A stretch of 64,000 nucleotides of DNA from Rhodospirillales bacterium (GTDB taxonomy: Bacteria > Pseudomonadota > Alphaproteobacteria > Rhodospirillales > Defluviicoccaceae). The notes beneath the pieces are model-generated. The model searched no databases and was not told where the DNA came from. It saw nothing but the letters and a program-made list of their open reading frames with translations. The translations under genes were made by a program, and so were the position numbers. Positions 28,230 through 37,649 of this stretch are shown one piece after another (positions within the stretch are counted from its first letter, which is position 1; each line of letters opens with the position of its first letter). The stretch covers positions 248,001-312,000 of the forward strand of contig JADJXQ010000001.1 in NCBI GenBank assembly GCA_016710335.1, written 5' to 3'.

Positions 28230-29080
28230 GCGTCGTTACCCGCTTCGCGCCGAGCCCGACCGGGGACCTCCATCTCGGCCATGCCTACGCGGCGTGCTAC
28301 GCAAGAGACGTGGCGAAGCGCTCCGGCGGCCGCTTCCTGGTGCGCATAGAGGACATCGACACCGGCCGCTGCCGACCGGAGTTCATCGGCCGCAACATCG
28401 ACGATCTCCGCTGGCTCGGCATTGCCGGGAGCGGCCCGGTTGTGCGTCAGTCGGAGCGGATTCCCCTCTACCGCGCCGCGCTCGATCGCCTGCAGGCGCT
28501 CGGCGTCACGTACCCTTGCTTCTGCACCCGGGCCGAGATCCGTGCCGAAGTGGCGGCGGCCGCGGTCGCGCCGCACCCCACGGGGCCGGACGGTGCGCCG
28601 GTCTACCCCGGCACCTGCCGGGCGCTCGATCCGGCGCGGCGCGATGATCTGCAGGCGTCCGGCCGATCCTATGCCGTCCGCCTGAACCTCGCGCGGGCGC
28701 GTCACCTGACCGGGGACATCACCTGGACCGACCGCCTGCGCGGAACGGTGCGCGCGGAACCCGAGCGGTTGGGAGATGTCGTCGTCGCTCGCAAGGACGT
28801 CGCCACGAGTTATCATCTGGCGGTGGTGGTCGACGACGCCGATCAGGGCGTGACCGAAGTCACCCGCGGCGCAGACCTGCTCGACGCCACCCACATCCAC
28901 CGCCTGCTTTATGGGCTTCTCGATCTGCCGGTCCCGGTCTGGCACCATCACGCCCTGGTGCGCGACACTACCGGCCGCCGCCTCGCCAAGCGCAGCGGCG
29001 ACGAAGCCATTGCCGCACTCCGTGATCGCGGCTACACGCCCGAGCAGGTTCTGGCGATGGCTGCCAAGGGGGCGAGGTAG
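28226..29080 (+). CDS. gluQ: Glutamyl-Q tRNA(Asp) synthetase
   Basis: A 284-residue truncated GluRS paralogue without an anticodon-binding domain. It has TRFAPSPTGDLHLGHAYAA with the HIGH-like HLGH, IEDIDTGRCRPEF, a zinc-type Cys cluster (YPCFCTRAEI and later YPGTCRA), and LAKRSGDEAI in place of KMSKS. GluQ (YadB) attaches glutamate to the queuosine base of tRNA-Asp. It starts at GTG 28226, overlapping the hydrolase stop. The longer in-frame ORF seen upstream is only the N-terminal frame of the frameshifted hydrolase running on. Confidence 0.92.
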   Translation: MSVVTRFAPSPTGDLHLGHAYAACYARDVAKRSGGRFLVRIEDIDTGRCRPEFIGRNIDDLRWLGIAGSGPVVRQSERIPLYRAALDRLQALGVTYPCFCTRAEIRAEVAAAAVAPHPTGPDGAPVYPGTCRALDPARRDDLQASGRSYAVRLNLARARHLTGDITWTDRLRGTVRAEPERLGDVVVARKDVATSYHLAVVVDDADQGVTEVTRGADLLDATHIHRLLYGLLDLPVPVWHHHALVRDTTGRRLAKRSGDEAIAALRDRGYTPEQVLAMAAKGAR

Positions 29081-29143
29081 CCTCCCGCGCCGCTGCGGCG
29101 GTGACGTATGCCAACCGCAGCCATTCCATGGACCCTCACCGTC

Positions 29144-30343
29144 TCATCGTCGGCGCCGGGCCAGATCGTCGAGGATCCGCTTCCGGTCCTGGTCGAGATC
29201 GGGCGCAGGCCTGCGCGTGGATGGGGCCGGAAAGGCCGGCATCTTGATGGGGCTGCCGGCCATCTGCAGCGTGCCGGCGGTCGGATCGTCGACAGTGACC
29301 ACCATGTTGCGAGCCAGCACCTGGGGGTCGGCCAGCACCTTGTCGACGGTGTTGATCGGGCCGCACGGGATTCCCGCGTCCTCCAGCACCCGAAGCCACT
29401 CGGCGATCGGACGGCGTGCGAATTGGATCTCCAGCTCGACCTTCAAAGCCGCATGGTGTTCCGTCCGTTGTGTATTGGAGGCGAACAGCGGGTTGGCGCC
29501 GAGATCAGGCCGCCCGACCACCTCGCAGAGTTTGTTGAACAGGGCGTCGTTACCGGCGGCGACGATCATGAAACCGTCTTCGGCTGCGAAGGCGTCGAAC
29601 GGGGTGATCGACGGATGCCGGGCGCCCAATGCATGGGGGACCTCGCCGGTGGCCGCGAAACGGGCGATGGCGTTCTCCAGGATGGCGACCTGGCAGTCGA
29701 GCATCGCCACGTCCACCAGCACGCCGGCGCCGCTTCGTTCGCGGTCATAGAGGGCCGCATTGATTCCGACCGCGGCGAACAGGCCGGCGGTGATATCGCC
29801 CACGGAGGTCCCGACCCGGGTCGGCGGGCCGTCCGGATAGCCGGTCAGGCTCATGATGCCGCCCATCGCCTGCACCACCATGTCGTAGGCCGGGCGCTTC
29901 GCGTAGGGGCCGGTCCGGCCGAAGCCGGAGACGCCGGCGTAAATCAGGCGGGGGTAGCGCTGGTGCAGGTCCTCCCACGCATAGCCCAGACGATCCATGG
30001 CGCCCGGGCGGAAATTCTCGACCAGGACATCGGCTTGTTGGAGAAGGGCCTCGAAGGTTTCCCGGTCGCGGCTGTCCTTGAGGTCGAGGGCGATGCTTTC
30101 CTTGCCGCAGTTGAGCGACATGTAATAGGCGGACTTGTCGCCCACGAACGGACCGAAGTATCGGGAATCATCGCCGCGCTCCGGCGTCTCGACCTTGATT
30201 ACGCGAGCGCCGAGGTCCGCCAGGACCATCGTGCAGTACGGTCCGGCGAGGACCCGGCTTAGGTCGACGACGACGACGCCCTCGAGGGGCCCCGCCTTTG
30301 TCAAGGTCGGCTTCGTCCATGTCCGGGTCGCTGTCTCGCTCAT
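29144..30343 (-). CDS. CaiB/BaiF (family III) CoA-transferase
   Basis: A 399-residue family III acyl-CoA transferase. GVVVVDLSRVLAGPYCTMVLADLG is the conserved N-terminal interlocked-domain segment (given here in part), with NCGKESIALDLK, VLVENFRPGAMDRLG and the catalytic Asp probably in SVGDITAGLFAA. The enzyme moves CoA between carboxylic acids such as succinate and another acid. Its ATG overlaps the stop of the TRAP large permease gene (ATGA), so it is the last gene of that operon. This suggests that it activates the imported acid (inference). The substrate cannot be named from sequence. Confidence 0.9.
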   Translation of the reverse strand: MSETATRTWTKPTLTKAGPLEGVVVVDLSRVLAGPYCTMVLADLGARVIKVETPERGDDSRYFGPFVGDKSAYYMSLNCGKESIALDLKDSRDRETFEALLQQADVLVENFRPGAMDRLGYAWEDLHQRYPRLIYAGVSGFGRTGPYAKRPAYDMVVQAMGGIMSLTGYPDGPPTRVGTSVGDITAGLFAAVGINAALYDRERSGAGVLVDVAMLDCQVAILENAIARFAATGEVPHALGARHPSITPFDAFAAEDGFMIVAAGNDALFNKLCEVVGRPDLGANPLFASNTQRTEHHAALKVELEIQFARRPIAEWLRVLEDAGIPCGPINTVDKVLADPQVLARNMVVTVDDPTAGTLQMAGSPIKMPAFPAPSTRRPAPDLDQDRKRILDDLARRRR

Positions 30344-31656
30344 TGTTCCCGCCCCATCAGTACGTCCGGCAGCCACAGTGCGATCTCCGGAAAGATGCTG
30401 AGTATGACGATGCCGAGGACCATGCAACCCACGTACGGCATCGCGCCGCGGAGGATCGCGCCGAGCGGCAGGTCCGGCAGGATCGCGTTGATCACGAACA
30501 GATTGAGCCCCACCGGCGGGGTGATCAGACCGATTTCCATGTTGATGGTTAAGATCACCGCGAACCAGTAGGGATCGAAGCCGACCTGGGTAATGATCGG
30601 CAGCAGGATCGGCGCGGTCATCAGGATGACGGCGACCGGCGGCAGAAAGAAGCCGGCGACGAGCAGGAACACGTTGATAATGCCCATCAACACCCAGCGG
30701 TTGACGTCCAGCGCAGCAATCCACTCGGCGATCGACTGGGTGATGAACAACGAGGACAGCGTGAAGGAGAACAACTCCGCGGCGCCGATGATCATCATGA
30801 TCATGACGCTTTCCTTGATGGTGTCGCGAAATACCGCCGCGAAGGCCGAGAACCGCCACAGGCGATAGATCACCGCCACCAGCACGATGACGAACAGCGC
30901 TCCGACCCCGGCCGCCTCCGACGGCGTCGCGACGCCGCCGTAGAGGACGTAGAGAATGCCAGCCACGATGGCGAGAAACGGCAGGACGCGCGGCAGCAGC
31001 TCCAGCTTCTGTTTCAAGCTGTACCGGCTCGCCATCGCGCTGAGGCCGAGGCCCTTCATCTTGCAGTACAACAGCGTCCACGCCATGAACAGCACCGTCA
31101 ACAGCACACCCGGCAGCAGCCCGGCGAGGAACAGGCGGCCGATGGAGGTCTCGGTGGCGATGCCGTAGACGATCATTGTGATGCTGGGCGGGATCAGGAT
31201 CCCGAGGGTGCCGCCGGCGGCAATCGATCCGGCGGCGATCTCCTGCGGATAGCCGCGGCTGGTCATCTCGGGGATGCCCATCTTGCCGATGGCGGCGCAG
31301 GTGGCCGGCGACGACCCCGACAGCGCCGCGAAGATGGAGCACGCGCCGAGGTTGGAGAGAACGAGGCCCCCCGGCACCCGATTGAGCCAGCGATCTAGGC
31401 CCTCGTAGAGGTCGCGTCCGGCCGGCGAGGCGGCGACCGCACCGCCCATCAGGATGAACATGGGGATCGACACGAGCGCGAAGCTGGCCAGCCCGCCGAA
31501 GAAAGTCTCGCCGATGATATTGATGCTGAACCAACCGTCGCTGAGGATCAGCGCGGCGACGGACACCAGTCCGAGCGCGAACGCGATCGGCATCCCGATT
31601 GCGAATAACGCAATCAGTGCAGCGAGGACGAGGATGCCGGTGATCAGCGGCGTCAC
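30340..31656 (-). CDS. dctM: TRAP transporter large permease (DctM)
   Basis: A 438-residue membrane protein with about 12 helices: DctM/SiaM family. Examples of the conserved loops are IPMFILMGGAVAASPAGR, LSGSSPATCAAIGKMGIPEM, GGTLGILIPPSITMIVYG and INMEIGLITPPVGLNLFVI. It is the sodium- or proton-coupled transport subunit. It starts at GTG 31656 with GGAGGAG upstream, overlapping the DctQ stop (GTGA). It is followed without a gap by the CoA-transferase gene. The frame is open further upstream, but that part is DctQ shadow. Confidence 0.93.
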   Translation of the reverse strand: MTPLITGILVLAALIALFAIGMPIAFALGLVSVAALILSDGWFSINIIGETFFGGLASFALVSIPMFILMGGAVAASPAGRDLYEGLDRWLNRVPGGLVLSNLGACSIFAALSGSSPATCAAIGKMGIPEMTSRGYPQEIAAGSIAAGGTLGILIPPSITMIVYGIATETSIGRLFLAGLLPGVLLTVLFMAWTLLYCKMKGLGLSAMASRYSLKQKLELLPRVLPFLAIVAGILYVLYGGVATPSEAAGVGALFVIVLVAVIYRLWRFSAFAAVFRDTIKESVMIMMIIGAAELFSFTLSSLFITQSIAEWIAALDVNRWVLMGIINVFLLVAGFFLPPVAVILMTAPILLPIITQVGFDPYWFAVILTINMEIGLITPPVGLNLFVINAILPDLPLGAILRGAMPYVGCMVLGIVILSIFPEIALWLPDVLMGREQ

Positions 31657-32147
31657 TGCAGTTCCTCCTCCAACCGGAGGAAGTCGGCAACGAACTGCAG
31701 GCACAACAGCCCGAAGCTCAACGGCATCGGCAGCAGCGGAATCCACAACGGTAGCGCCCACACCGTATCGGTCGTCCAGTTGTTGACCCAGGCCTCATGG
31801 AAGTAGACCCATCCGGCCCACGCCAGCACTCCGCAGAACACGAGGCTCAGCACGTCGGAGAGCAACCGCAACGCGATCTTGCCGTCGTCGCCGACGGCGT
31901 TCTCGATGAGGTCGACGCGCACGTGGCCCTTGAGCAAGAGCACATACGGGCTGCCGAGCAGGGTGGAGGCGACCAGCGCGAACGTCACGAACTCCGTCTG
32001 CCAGATCGTCGAACCGGCCAGCACGTAGCGGACGAACACCATCTGGCTGACCACCAGCACCGACGCCACCAGCAGCAGCACCGCGACCAGACCGAAAAGC
32101 TTCGACAGGGCATCCACGAACCGCACGAAGTGCTCGAACCCGCGCAA
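31653..32147 (-). CDS. dctQ: TRAP transporter small permease (DctQ)
   Basis: About 164 residues with four membrane helices. It includes LRGFEHFVRFVDALSKLFGL, the helix pair around VFVRYVLAGSTIWQTEFVTF and GHVRVDLIENAVG, typical of DctQ. No ATG occurs near the expected N-terminus; a TTG at 32147 (PE-LRGFEHF) with AGGA nine bases upstream gives a normal DctQ length, so it is chosen tentatively. The longer frame to 32375 overlaps the DctP gene and has no DctQ character. It sits between DctP and DctM in the operon. Confidence 0.82.
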   Translation of the reverse strand: MRGFEHFVRFVDALSKLFGLVAVLLLVASVLVVSQMVFVRYVLAGSTIWQTEFVTFALVASTLLGSPYVLLLKGHVRVDLIENAVGDDGKIALRLLSDVLSLVFCGVLAWAGWVYFHEAWVNNWTTDTVWALPLWIPLLPMPLSFGLLCLQFVADFLRLEEELQ

Positions 32148-32247
32148 TTCCGGTTTTCCTATCTCCGCCGTCGCGAGACGTGTGGATCGCCGCGTCGGCT
32201 GCGCCGCCTCCAGGCGACGGAGAGAGCGGAGGCCGGCGCCGAGTGCG

Positions 32248-33243
32248 TCACTTGACCGCGAGCGCCTTGTCGATGAGTTCCTGGCCGTCGGGGACGGTCT
32301 CTGCGAAGGTCTTGTAGGAGGTGTCCTTGGCGATCTGCAGCCAGGCGTCATAGTCTTCCTGAGACATTTCGACAACCTCGACGCCGGCCTTTTTGAAGGT
32401 GTCGATCATTTCCTGATCGAGTTTCTTGGCTTCCCCCACGAAGTACTCTTCTGCCTTTTTGCCCGCGGCCTTCAAGGCATCCTGCTGCTCCTTCGAGAGC
32501 TGATCCCAGCTCCGTTTCGACATCAGGATCGGCTCATACATGAACCAGAGCGCGTTCTCGCCCGGCGCGGTGAGGCACTTGACCTGCTCGTAAAGCCGGT
32601 AGGAGACGAAGCTGCCGGAACTGGTGTTGGCGGCGTCGAGCACGCCGGTCTGCATGCCGGTGTAGACTTCCGAACTCGGCATCGAGGATAGCGACGCCCC
32701 GGCGCCGGCCAGCATCTCCTCGAACGCAGGCCCGGCGGCGCGGGTGACCTGTCCGGCAATGGACTGAGGATTGGTGATGCAGTCCTTCTTGGAGGCGAAT
32801 GCGCCAGCCAGCCAGGCGTCGGCGAGCACGACGACGCCGGCGTCATTGATGCTCTTTTTGATGTCCTGCATGAACTCGGAGCTATTAAGCCGCTGCGCCC
32901 GTTCGTGATTGCGCACCAGACCCGGCATCAGCGTTGCCGAGAACTCGGGATGGCGGCCGGACGCGTAATCGAGCGGGAAGGCGGCAATGTCGAGCACGCC
33001 CTTGGTCAGCGCGCCCCATTGTTCCTTCGGCTTGTGCAGCGACGCGCCGGGGTATACGCGGATGTCGAGGCCGACGTCAGCCTTCTCGACCTCCTTCGCC
33101 AGGATCTGCACCATTTCGTCCCGGACGTCGCCCTTGCCACCGGGCCATTGGTGAGACGCCTTGAGGGTCGTGTCGGCTTCGGCCGTCGCGGCGACCACCG
33201 TCATGGCGACGCCCAAGCACAGGATCGTGCGAATACTGATCAC
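32248..33243 (-). CDS. dctP: TRAP transporter substrate-binding protein (DctP)
   Basis: A 331-residue periplasmic binding protein. A Sec signal peptide (ISIRTILCLGVAMTVVAATA, cleavage after AEA) is followed by DTTLKASHQWPGGKGD. GVLDIAAFPLDYASGRHPEF and VYTGMQTGVLDAANTSSGS are typical DctP segments; the residue that normally binds the carboxylate (conserved Arg) is probably in GQVTRAAGPAFEEM. It delivers an organic acid to the DctQM permease encoded downstream. GTG 33243 has GGGAGGAAAGC upstream. The promoter should lie in the 263 bp shared with the divergent pentapeptide gene. Confidence 0.9.
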   Translation of the reverse strand: MISIRTILCLGVAMTVVAATAEADTTLKASHQWPGGKGDVRDEMVQILAKEVEKADVGLDIRVYPGASLHKPKEQWGALTKGVLDIAAFPLDYASGRHPEFSATLMPGLVRNHERAQRLNSSEFMQDIKKSINDAGVVVLADAWLAGAFASKKDCITNPQSIAGQVTRAAGPAFEEMLAGAGASLSSMPSSEVYTGMQTGVLDAANTSSGSFVSYRLYEQVKCLTAPGENALWFMYEPILMSKRSWDQLSKEQQDALKAAGKKAEEYFVGEAKKLDQEMIDTFKKAGVEVVEMSQEDYDAWLQIAKDTSYKTFAETVPDGQELIDKALAVK

Positions 33244-33506
33244 GCTTTCCTCCCTTCTCTCTCGGCCTACGCCCACCTGTTTCCGGGTTGCGCATTGGCG
33301 CGAGGGGCCGATTGTATATTCCGGCCTTCCGCACACAGCTAAGCAGGAAACCCTGCCGCCATGTCAAGGTCATACTGTGAAGCGGCGACGGGATGGACGG
33401 CTTACGCCGAGCGCGAGCGCGCGAAATCGCCTCTCGCCGAACCGCACCGGCTTGCGTTATCATGCTGAACCGATGGGCGGGGGTGTTCGAGCAGGAAATG
33501 CCAACA

Positions 33507-34103
33507 ATGAACAAGGTTCTTGAGACGAGACTTCGACGTTTTCGCGCCAGACGGCGGCTCTACCGCTTGCAGCATCCGAGGCGCCGCAAACTGACCGAGA
33601 TCGATCTGGACCGTGTCCTGGAGGGGCACCAGATGTGGATCGGCTCCGGTTGGGAGATGGGCAAGCGCGCTGATCTGCACAGGGTTTCCCTCGGCCATAT
33701 CGACCTCCATGGGGCGCTCCTGCAGGAGGCCGACCTGCACGGCGCCGACCTGCATCGCGCCGACCTCCGCGACGCGGACCTGGAGGGCGCCGACCTGCAT
33801 CGCGCCGACCTCACCCGCGCCAAGTTGCACGGCGCCGAGTTGCGGTGGGCCGATCTGCACGAAGCGGATCTCTACGCAGCCGATCTGCACGGGGCCGACC
33901 TCAAGGATGCCGACCTGCATCGTGCCGACCTGCGCGGCGCCAACCTCTACGAGGCGGATCTGCGCGCGGCCGACCTGCGCGGCGCCAACCTCTCCGGCGC
34001 CAAGGGGCTGACAGCGGAACAACTGAAGGCCACCAGCGTCGACGCCAAGACCCGTCTGCCGAAGGAACTGCGCAACCTCGAAAGTGTCCGCGCCTCCGCC
34101 TGA
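33507..34103 (+). CDS. Pentapeptide-repeat protein
   Basis: About 198 residues. After a basic N-terminus (LETRLRRFRARRRLYRLQHP) and a short linker, residues ~50-165 consist of roughly 20-plus pentapeptide repeats of the form A(D/N)LHx, for example ADLHGADLHRADLRDADLEG. Such repeats fold as a right-handed quadrilateral beta-helix. Some members mimic DNA and protect gyrase; most have no known role. The C-terminal segment (GLTAEQLKATSVDAKTRLP) resembles the caps seen after such repeats. The repeat is visible in the DNA as a 15-base period. Start choice between 33498 and 33507 is uncertain. Confidence 0.85.
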   Translation: MNKVLETRLRRFRARRRLYRLQHPRRRKLTEIDLDRVLEGHQMWIGSGWEMGKRADLHRVSLGHIDLHGALLQEADLHGADLHRADLRDADLEGADLHRADLTRAKLHGAELRWADLHEADLYAADLHGADLKDADLHRADLRGANLYEADLRAADLRGANLSGAKGLTAEQLKATSVDAKTRLPKELRNLESVRASA

Positions 34104-34123
34104 TCGGCGACGTGTCGGCGGCC

Positions 34124-34903
34124 TCAGCGTCCGTTGGCAAGTCGGCACCACACGGGCGTGTGGTCAGACGGTCGGTCCCAGCCGCGCGGCGTGCGGTCGA
34201 TGTCGGCGGCCTCGAGGCGATCGGCGGCCTCCGGCGACAGAAGCAGGTGGTCGATGCGCATGCCGAGATCGCCGGCAAAGGCGCGCCGCTGATAATCCCA
34301 CCATGTATACCGGGCCGCGTCGCCGCTGAGCGCGCGGATCGCGTCGGTCAGGCCGAGGTACAGGATCTTGCGGAGGGCGGCGCGGGACTCCGGCTGGCAG
34401 AGGGCGTCGCCGGCCCACGCCGACGGATCGTGGACGTCGCGATCGTCGGGCGCGATGTTGTAGTCGCCGCCGAGGACGAAGGCATCCTCGGTTTCGAGGA
34501 GGTCCTGGACGTGCCGGTAGAGGCGGTCCAGCCACGCCAGCTTGTAGGTGAACTTGGGCGTGCCGATGGGATTGCCGTTGGGCAAATAGATCGACGCCAC
34601 CCGCACCCCGCCGGTGAAGCCCTCGATGTAGCGGGCGTGCGCGTCAGACGCCTCCCCAGGGAGGGTGGTGGCGATGATGTCGATCGGCGTCTTCGAGAGG
34701 ATGGCGACACCGTTGTAGGCCGGCTGCCCGACCATCGCCCAGTTATATCCGAGATCGCCGATTTCCAACCCGGGAAAATTGGCCTCTACTACCTTCAGCT
34801 CCTGCAGCAGGACGATGTCGGGCTGTGCCTGGTGCAGCCAGCGCACCAGGTGCGGCAGCCGCGCCTTGATGGAGTTGACGTTCCAGGTGGCGATAACCGT
34901 CAC
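34124..34903 (-). CDS. xth: Exodeoxyribonuclease III
   Basis: A 259-residue EEP-family nuclease. ATWNVNSIKARLPHL (Asn), VLLQELKVVEANFP (metal-binding Glu), YNGVAILSK, GGDYNIAPDDRDVHDP (Asp-Asn pair), RIDHLLL and the terminal SDHTPVWC (catalytic His) are all present. It cuts DNA at abasic sites and has 3'-5' exonuclease activity in base excision repair. GTG 34903 begins the conserved TVIATWNVNS; the longer frame to 35113 overlaps the amidase gene. It follows the amidase by 16 bp, but the two functions look unrelated. Confidence 0.92.
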   Translation of the reverse strand: MTVIATWNVNSIKARLPHLVRWLHQAQPDIVLLQELKVVEANFPGLEIGDLGYNWAMVGQPAYNGVAILSKTPIDIIATTLPGEASDAHARYIEGFTGGVRVASIYLPNGNPIGTPKFTYKLAWLDRLYRHVQDLLETEDAFVLGGDYNIAPDDRDVHDPSAWAGDALCQPESRAALRKILYLGLTDAIRALSGDAARYTWWDYQRRAFAGDLGMRIDHLLLSPEAADRLEAADIDRTPRGWDRPSDHTPVWCRLANGR

Positions 34904-34919
34904 GACCCCGCCGCCCCCG

Positions 34920-36248
34920 TCACTCCCGCTCGAGCCGCTCGACCAGCCAGCGGGCGGTGCGGAGCAGGCGGGCGTCGTCGTTGCGGAGACCGACGAGTTG
35001 GGCGCCGAACGGCAGGCCGTTCTCCGCCTCGAACAGCGGGATGCTGACCGCGGGCACGCCGAGATAACTCCAGATGGTGCAAAAGATGGGGTCTCCGGTG
35101 GCGCCGAGGCCATGCGGCGCCGGACCCGTGGTCGACGGCGTGATCAACGCGTCGCACCACTCGAACGCCTTTTCAAACGCGACATTGGCGACCGGGATCC
35201 AGTCCAGCGCCCGGTTGTAGTCGAGCGCCAGATACGTCTGGCCGGCTTCGATCATCGTGCGCAGCCGGGGGCTGATGCGGTCGCCGCCACGGGCGTAGTC
35301 CCCGGCGAGGTTCTTGGCGAGGTCCGCCTCCATGATGACGCGGTGCCAGTCGACGATCCGGTCGAACGGCGCCCCCAGGGCTATCTCCTCGACGTCGTCA
35401 CCGAGCACGTCGACCAGTTCCGCGAAGGCCTGCTGCGTGCCGGCCTCCGCATGGTCCCACAGCGCGGTCTTGACGAAGCCGATGCGGGGAGTCACCGGCG
35501 GCGGCGAAGAGGCTGTCGCAACCATCGCCGGCCGCGCAGCCGGCCGCATGTCCGGATCGCGGTCGTCATAGGCCATGAGGGTCTCGGTGATCAGCGCCAG
35601 ATCCTCGACCGAGCGCGCGAACACACCGATATGGTCGAGCGCCCGCGACAGCGGCAGCACGCCACGCCGCGAGATCGTGCCGTGGGTCGGCTTGAACCCG
35701 TACACCCCGCAGAACGAGGCAGGGCGAATGACCGAGCCGTTGGTTTGCGAGCCCACCGCCAGCGGCACCATGCCGGCGCCCACGGCGGCGGCCGAGCCGC
35801 TCGACGAGCCGCCCGGGGTATGTTCCGGGTTGTGCGGGTTGCGGGTCTTGCCGGGCGAATAGACGGCGAATTCGGTGGACACGGTCTTGCCCATGATGAC
35901 CGCGCCGGCGGCGCGCAGCAGCGACACGACGGTGGCGTCGGCCCGCGGCCGGCGGCCGGCATGCAACGCCGTTCCGTACTCGGTCGGCATGTCGCGGGTG
36001 TCGATGATGTCCTTGATCCCGACCGGAACGCCGTGCAACGGTCCCCGCGGGCGTCCGGCCCGGGATGCGGCGTCGGCAGCTTGCGCCTGCGCCCGGGCGT
36101 GCTCAGGGTCGAAATGGATCCAGGCCTGAACGGCGTCCTCCCGCTCGCCAATGCGCGCGAGGCAGGCTTCCACCAGCTCGGTCGCCGTCAGCGCGCCGTC
36201 GCGGATGGCTGCTGCTGCGTCACTGGCGGTCAGGTCAGCCGGGTTCAT
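34920..36248 (-). CDS. Amidase (amidase signature family)
   Basis: A 442-residue amidase-signature enzyme. Catalytic Lys lies in GVPVGIKDIIDT, and the cis-Ser/Ser nucleophile region is TPGGSSSGSAAAVGAGM, followed by GSQTNGSVIRPASFCGVYGF. It hydrolyses an amide; the substrate is not predictable from this family. The gene follows the second TRAP operon by 39 bp on the same strand, so it may act on the imported compound or its derivative (inference). It is cytoplasmic, with no signal peptide. Length is normal. Confidence 0.9.
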   Translation of the reverse strand: MNPADLTASDAAAAIRDGALTATELVEACLARIGEREDAVQAWIHFDPEHARAQAQAADAASRAGRPRGPLHGVPVGIKDIIDTRDMPTEYGTALHAGRRPRADATVVSLLRAAGAVIMGKTVSTEFAVYSPGKTRNPHNPEHTPGGSSSGSAAAVGAGMVPLAVGSQTNGSVIRPASFCGVYGFKPTHGTISRRGVLPLSRALDHIGVFARSVEDLALITETLMAYDDRDPDMRPAARPAMVATASSPPPVTPRIGFVKTALWDHAEAGTQQAFAELVDVLGDDVEEIALGAPFDRIVDWHRVIMEADLAKNLAGDYARGGDRISPRLRTMIEAGQTYLALDYNRALDWIPVANVAFEKAFEWCDALITPSTTGPAPHGLGATGDPIFCTIWSYLGVPAVSIPLFEAENGLPFGAQLVGLRNDDARLLRTARWLVERLERE

Positions 36249-36287
36249 TGTGTTGCCGAGCCCTTGGACTTGCGCTGCCGCGTTCGC

Positions 36288-37643
36288 CTACCGCCCATAG
36301 AGGTAGCTTGGGAGCCAGTGGGCGATGCCGGGAAAGATGTAGAGCAGCACCATGGCGATGAGCACCATCATCAGGAACGGCATGATTCCCTTGAATATCT
36401 CCACGAGTTGAACGTGCGGCGGCGCGACGCCCTTGAGGTAGTACGCCGCCATCGCCATCGGCGGCGTGAGGAACGATGTTTGCAGGTTGAGCGCTACCAG
36501 AATACCGAAGAACAGGGGATCGATTCCGAAGTGCGGCAGCATCGGCAAGAAGATCGGCACGAAAATGATGATGATCTCGCTCCACTCCAGCGGCCAGCCG
36601 AGCAAAAAAATGATGATCTGCGCCAGGATCAGGAACGCCACCGGTGACAGATCGAGGCCGAGTACGAAGTCGGAGATCAGACGTTCGCCGCCGAGATAGG
36701 AGAACACGGACGAAAACGTCCAGGAACCGACGAACAGCCAGCACACCATCGCCGACGTGCGGACCGTCAGATAGACCGACTCCTTGAGCCGGTCCCAGGT
36801 CAGCGCCCGGTAGGCGGCGGCGAGCAGCAGTGCGCCCAGCGCTCCCACCGCCGCCGCTTCCGAAGGCGTGGCAAGACCGAAAAGAATGGCGCCGAGCACG
36901 GACAGGATCAGCACCGCCAGCGGGAAGAACGACGTCAGCATCATCCAGACGACCTGGGTGACCGGCATGTGGCCGACATCTTCCTCTCGCATCTTCGGCG
37001 CAACCTTCGGATCGAAGATGGAGCGTCCGACCACGTAGATCATATAGAGGCCGGCGAGCAGGAACCCGGGGATGATGGCTCCGGCGTAGAGTTGCACGAC
37101 TGAAATACCGGCGGTCGCCGCGTAGACGATCAGCATGATGCTGGGGGGAATGAGAATTCCGAGGCAGCCGCCGGCACAGATAACGCCGGCCGAGAAGCTG
37201 GTGTTGTAGCGCGCCTTCAGCATGGCAGGGAAGGCGAGCAAGCCCATCAGCGTCACCACCGCGCCGACGATGCCGGTGGCAGTGGCGAACAGCGCGCACG
37301 TGGCAAGCGCCGCCACCGCCATCGAGCCAGGAATGTGGCGAGTGGCGACCTGGAGGCTGTGGAACAGCCGGTCGACGATGTTGGCTCGCTCGACGATGTA
37401 TCCCATGAACAGGAACAGGGGAACGGCGGTAAGCACGTCGTTGGCCATGACCGAATAGGTCTGGTTGACCAACAAGTCGAAGATCCGATTGTCGAAGATG
37501 GTCTGCATCCGCTCCGGATCCCAATACGCGTAGAAACCGAAGCCGACGCCCATGGCGACCAGGGTAAAGGCGATCGGGAAGCCGAGCAGGATGGTCAGCA
37601 CGAAGATGCCGAGCATGAACAGGGCGACTTGAGGGTCGGTCAT
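36288..37643 (-). CDS. dctM: TRAP transporter large permease (DctM), second system
   Basis: A 451-residue, highly hydrophobic protein with about 12 helices. VPLFLFMGYIVERANIVDRL, GGCLGILIPPSIMLIVYAAT, ATPSEAAAVGALGALLLAAA and LNLQTSFLTPPMAMAAYYLK are the family's conserved loops. The subgroup with VPLFLFMGYIVERA and a larger DctQ fits the branch that works with TakP-like binding proteins. Its start is 6 bp after the DctQ stop. It is transcribed toward the amidase gene. Confidence 0.93.
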   Translation of the reverse strand: MTDPQVALFMLGIFVLTILLGFPIAFTLVAMGVGFGFYAYWDPERMQTIFDNRIFDLLVNQTYSVMANDVLTAVPLFLFMGYIVERANIVDRLFHSLQVATRHIPGSMAVAALATCALFATATGIVGAVVTLMGLLAFPAMLKARYNTSFSAGVICAGGCLGILIPPSIMLIVYAATAGISVVQLYAGAIIPGFLLAGLYMIYVVGRSIFDPKVAPKMREEDVGHMPVTQVVWMMLTSFFPLAVLILSVLGAILFGLATPSEAAAVGALGALLLAAAYRALTWDRLKESVYLTVRTSAMVCWLFVGSWTFSSVFSYLGGERLISDFVLGLDLSPVAFLILAQIIIFLLGWPLEWSEIIIIFVPIFLPMLPHFGIDPLFFGILVALNLQTSFLTPPMAMAAYYLKGVAPPHVQLVEIFKGIMPFLMMVLIAMVLLYIFPGIAHWLPSYLYGR

Positions 37644-37649
37644 GGCGGG

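Noticed and set aside
32148..32375. N-terminal extension of the first DctQ
   Set aside because: The segment overlaps the DctP gene, is Arg/Ser/Pro-rich and is unlike any DctQ N-terminus.
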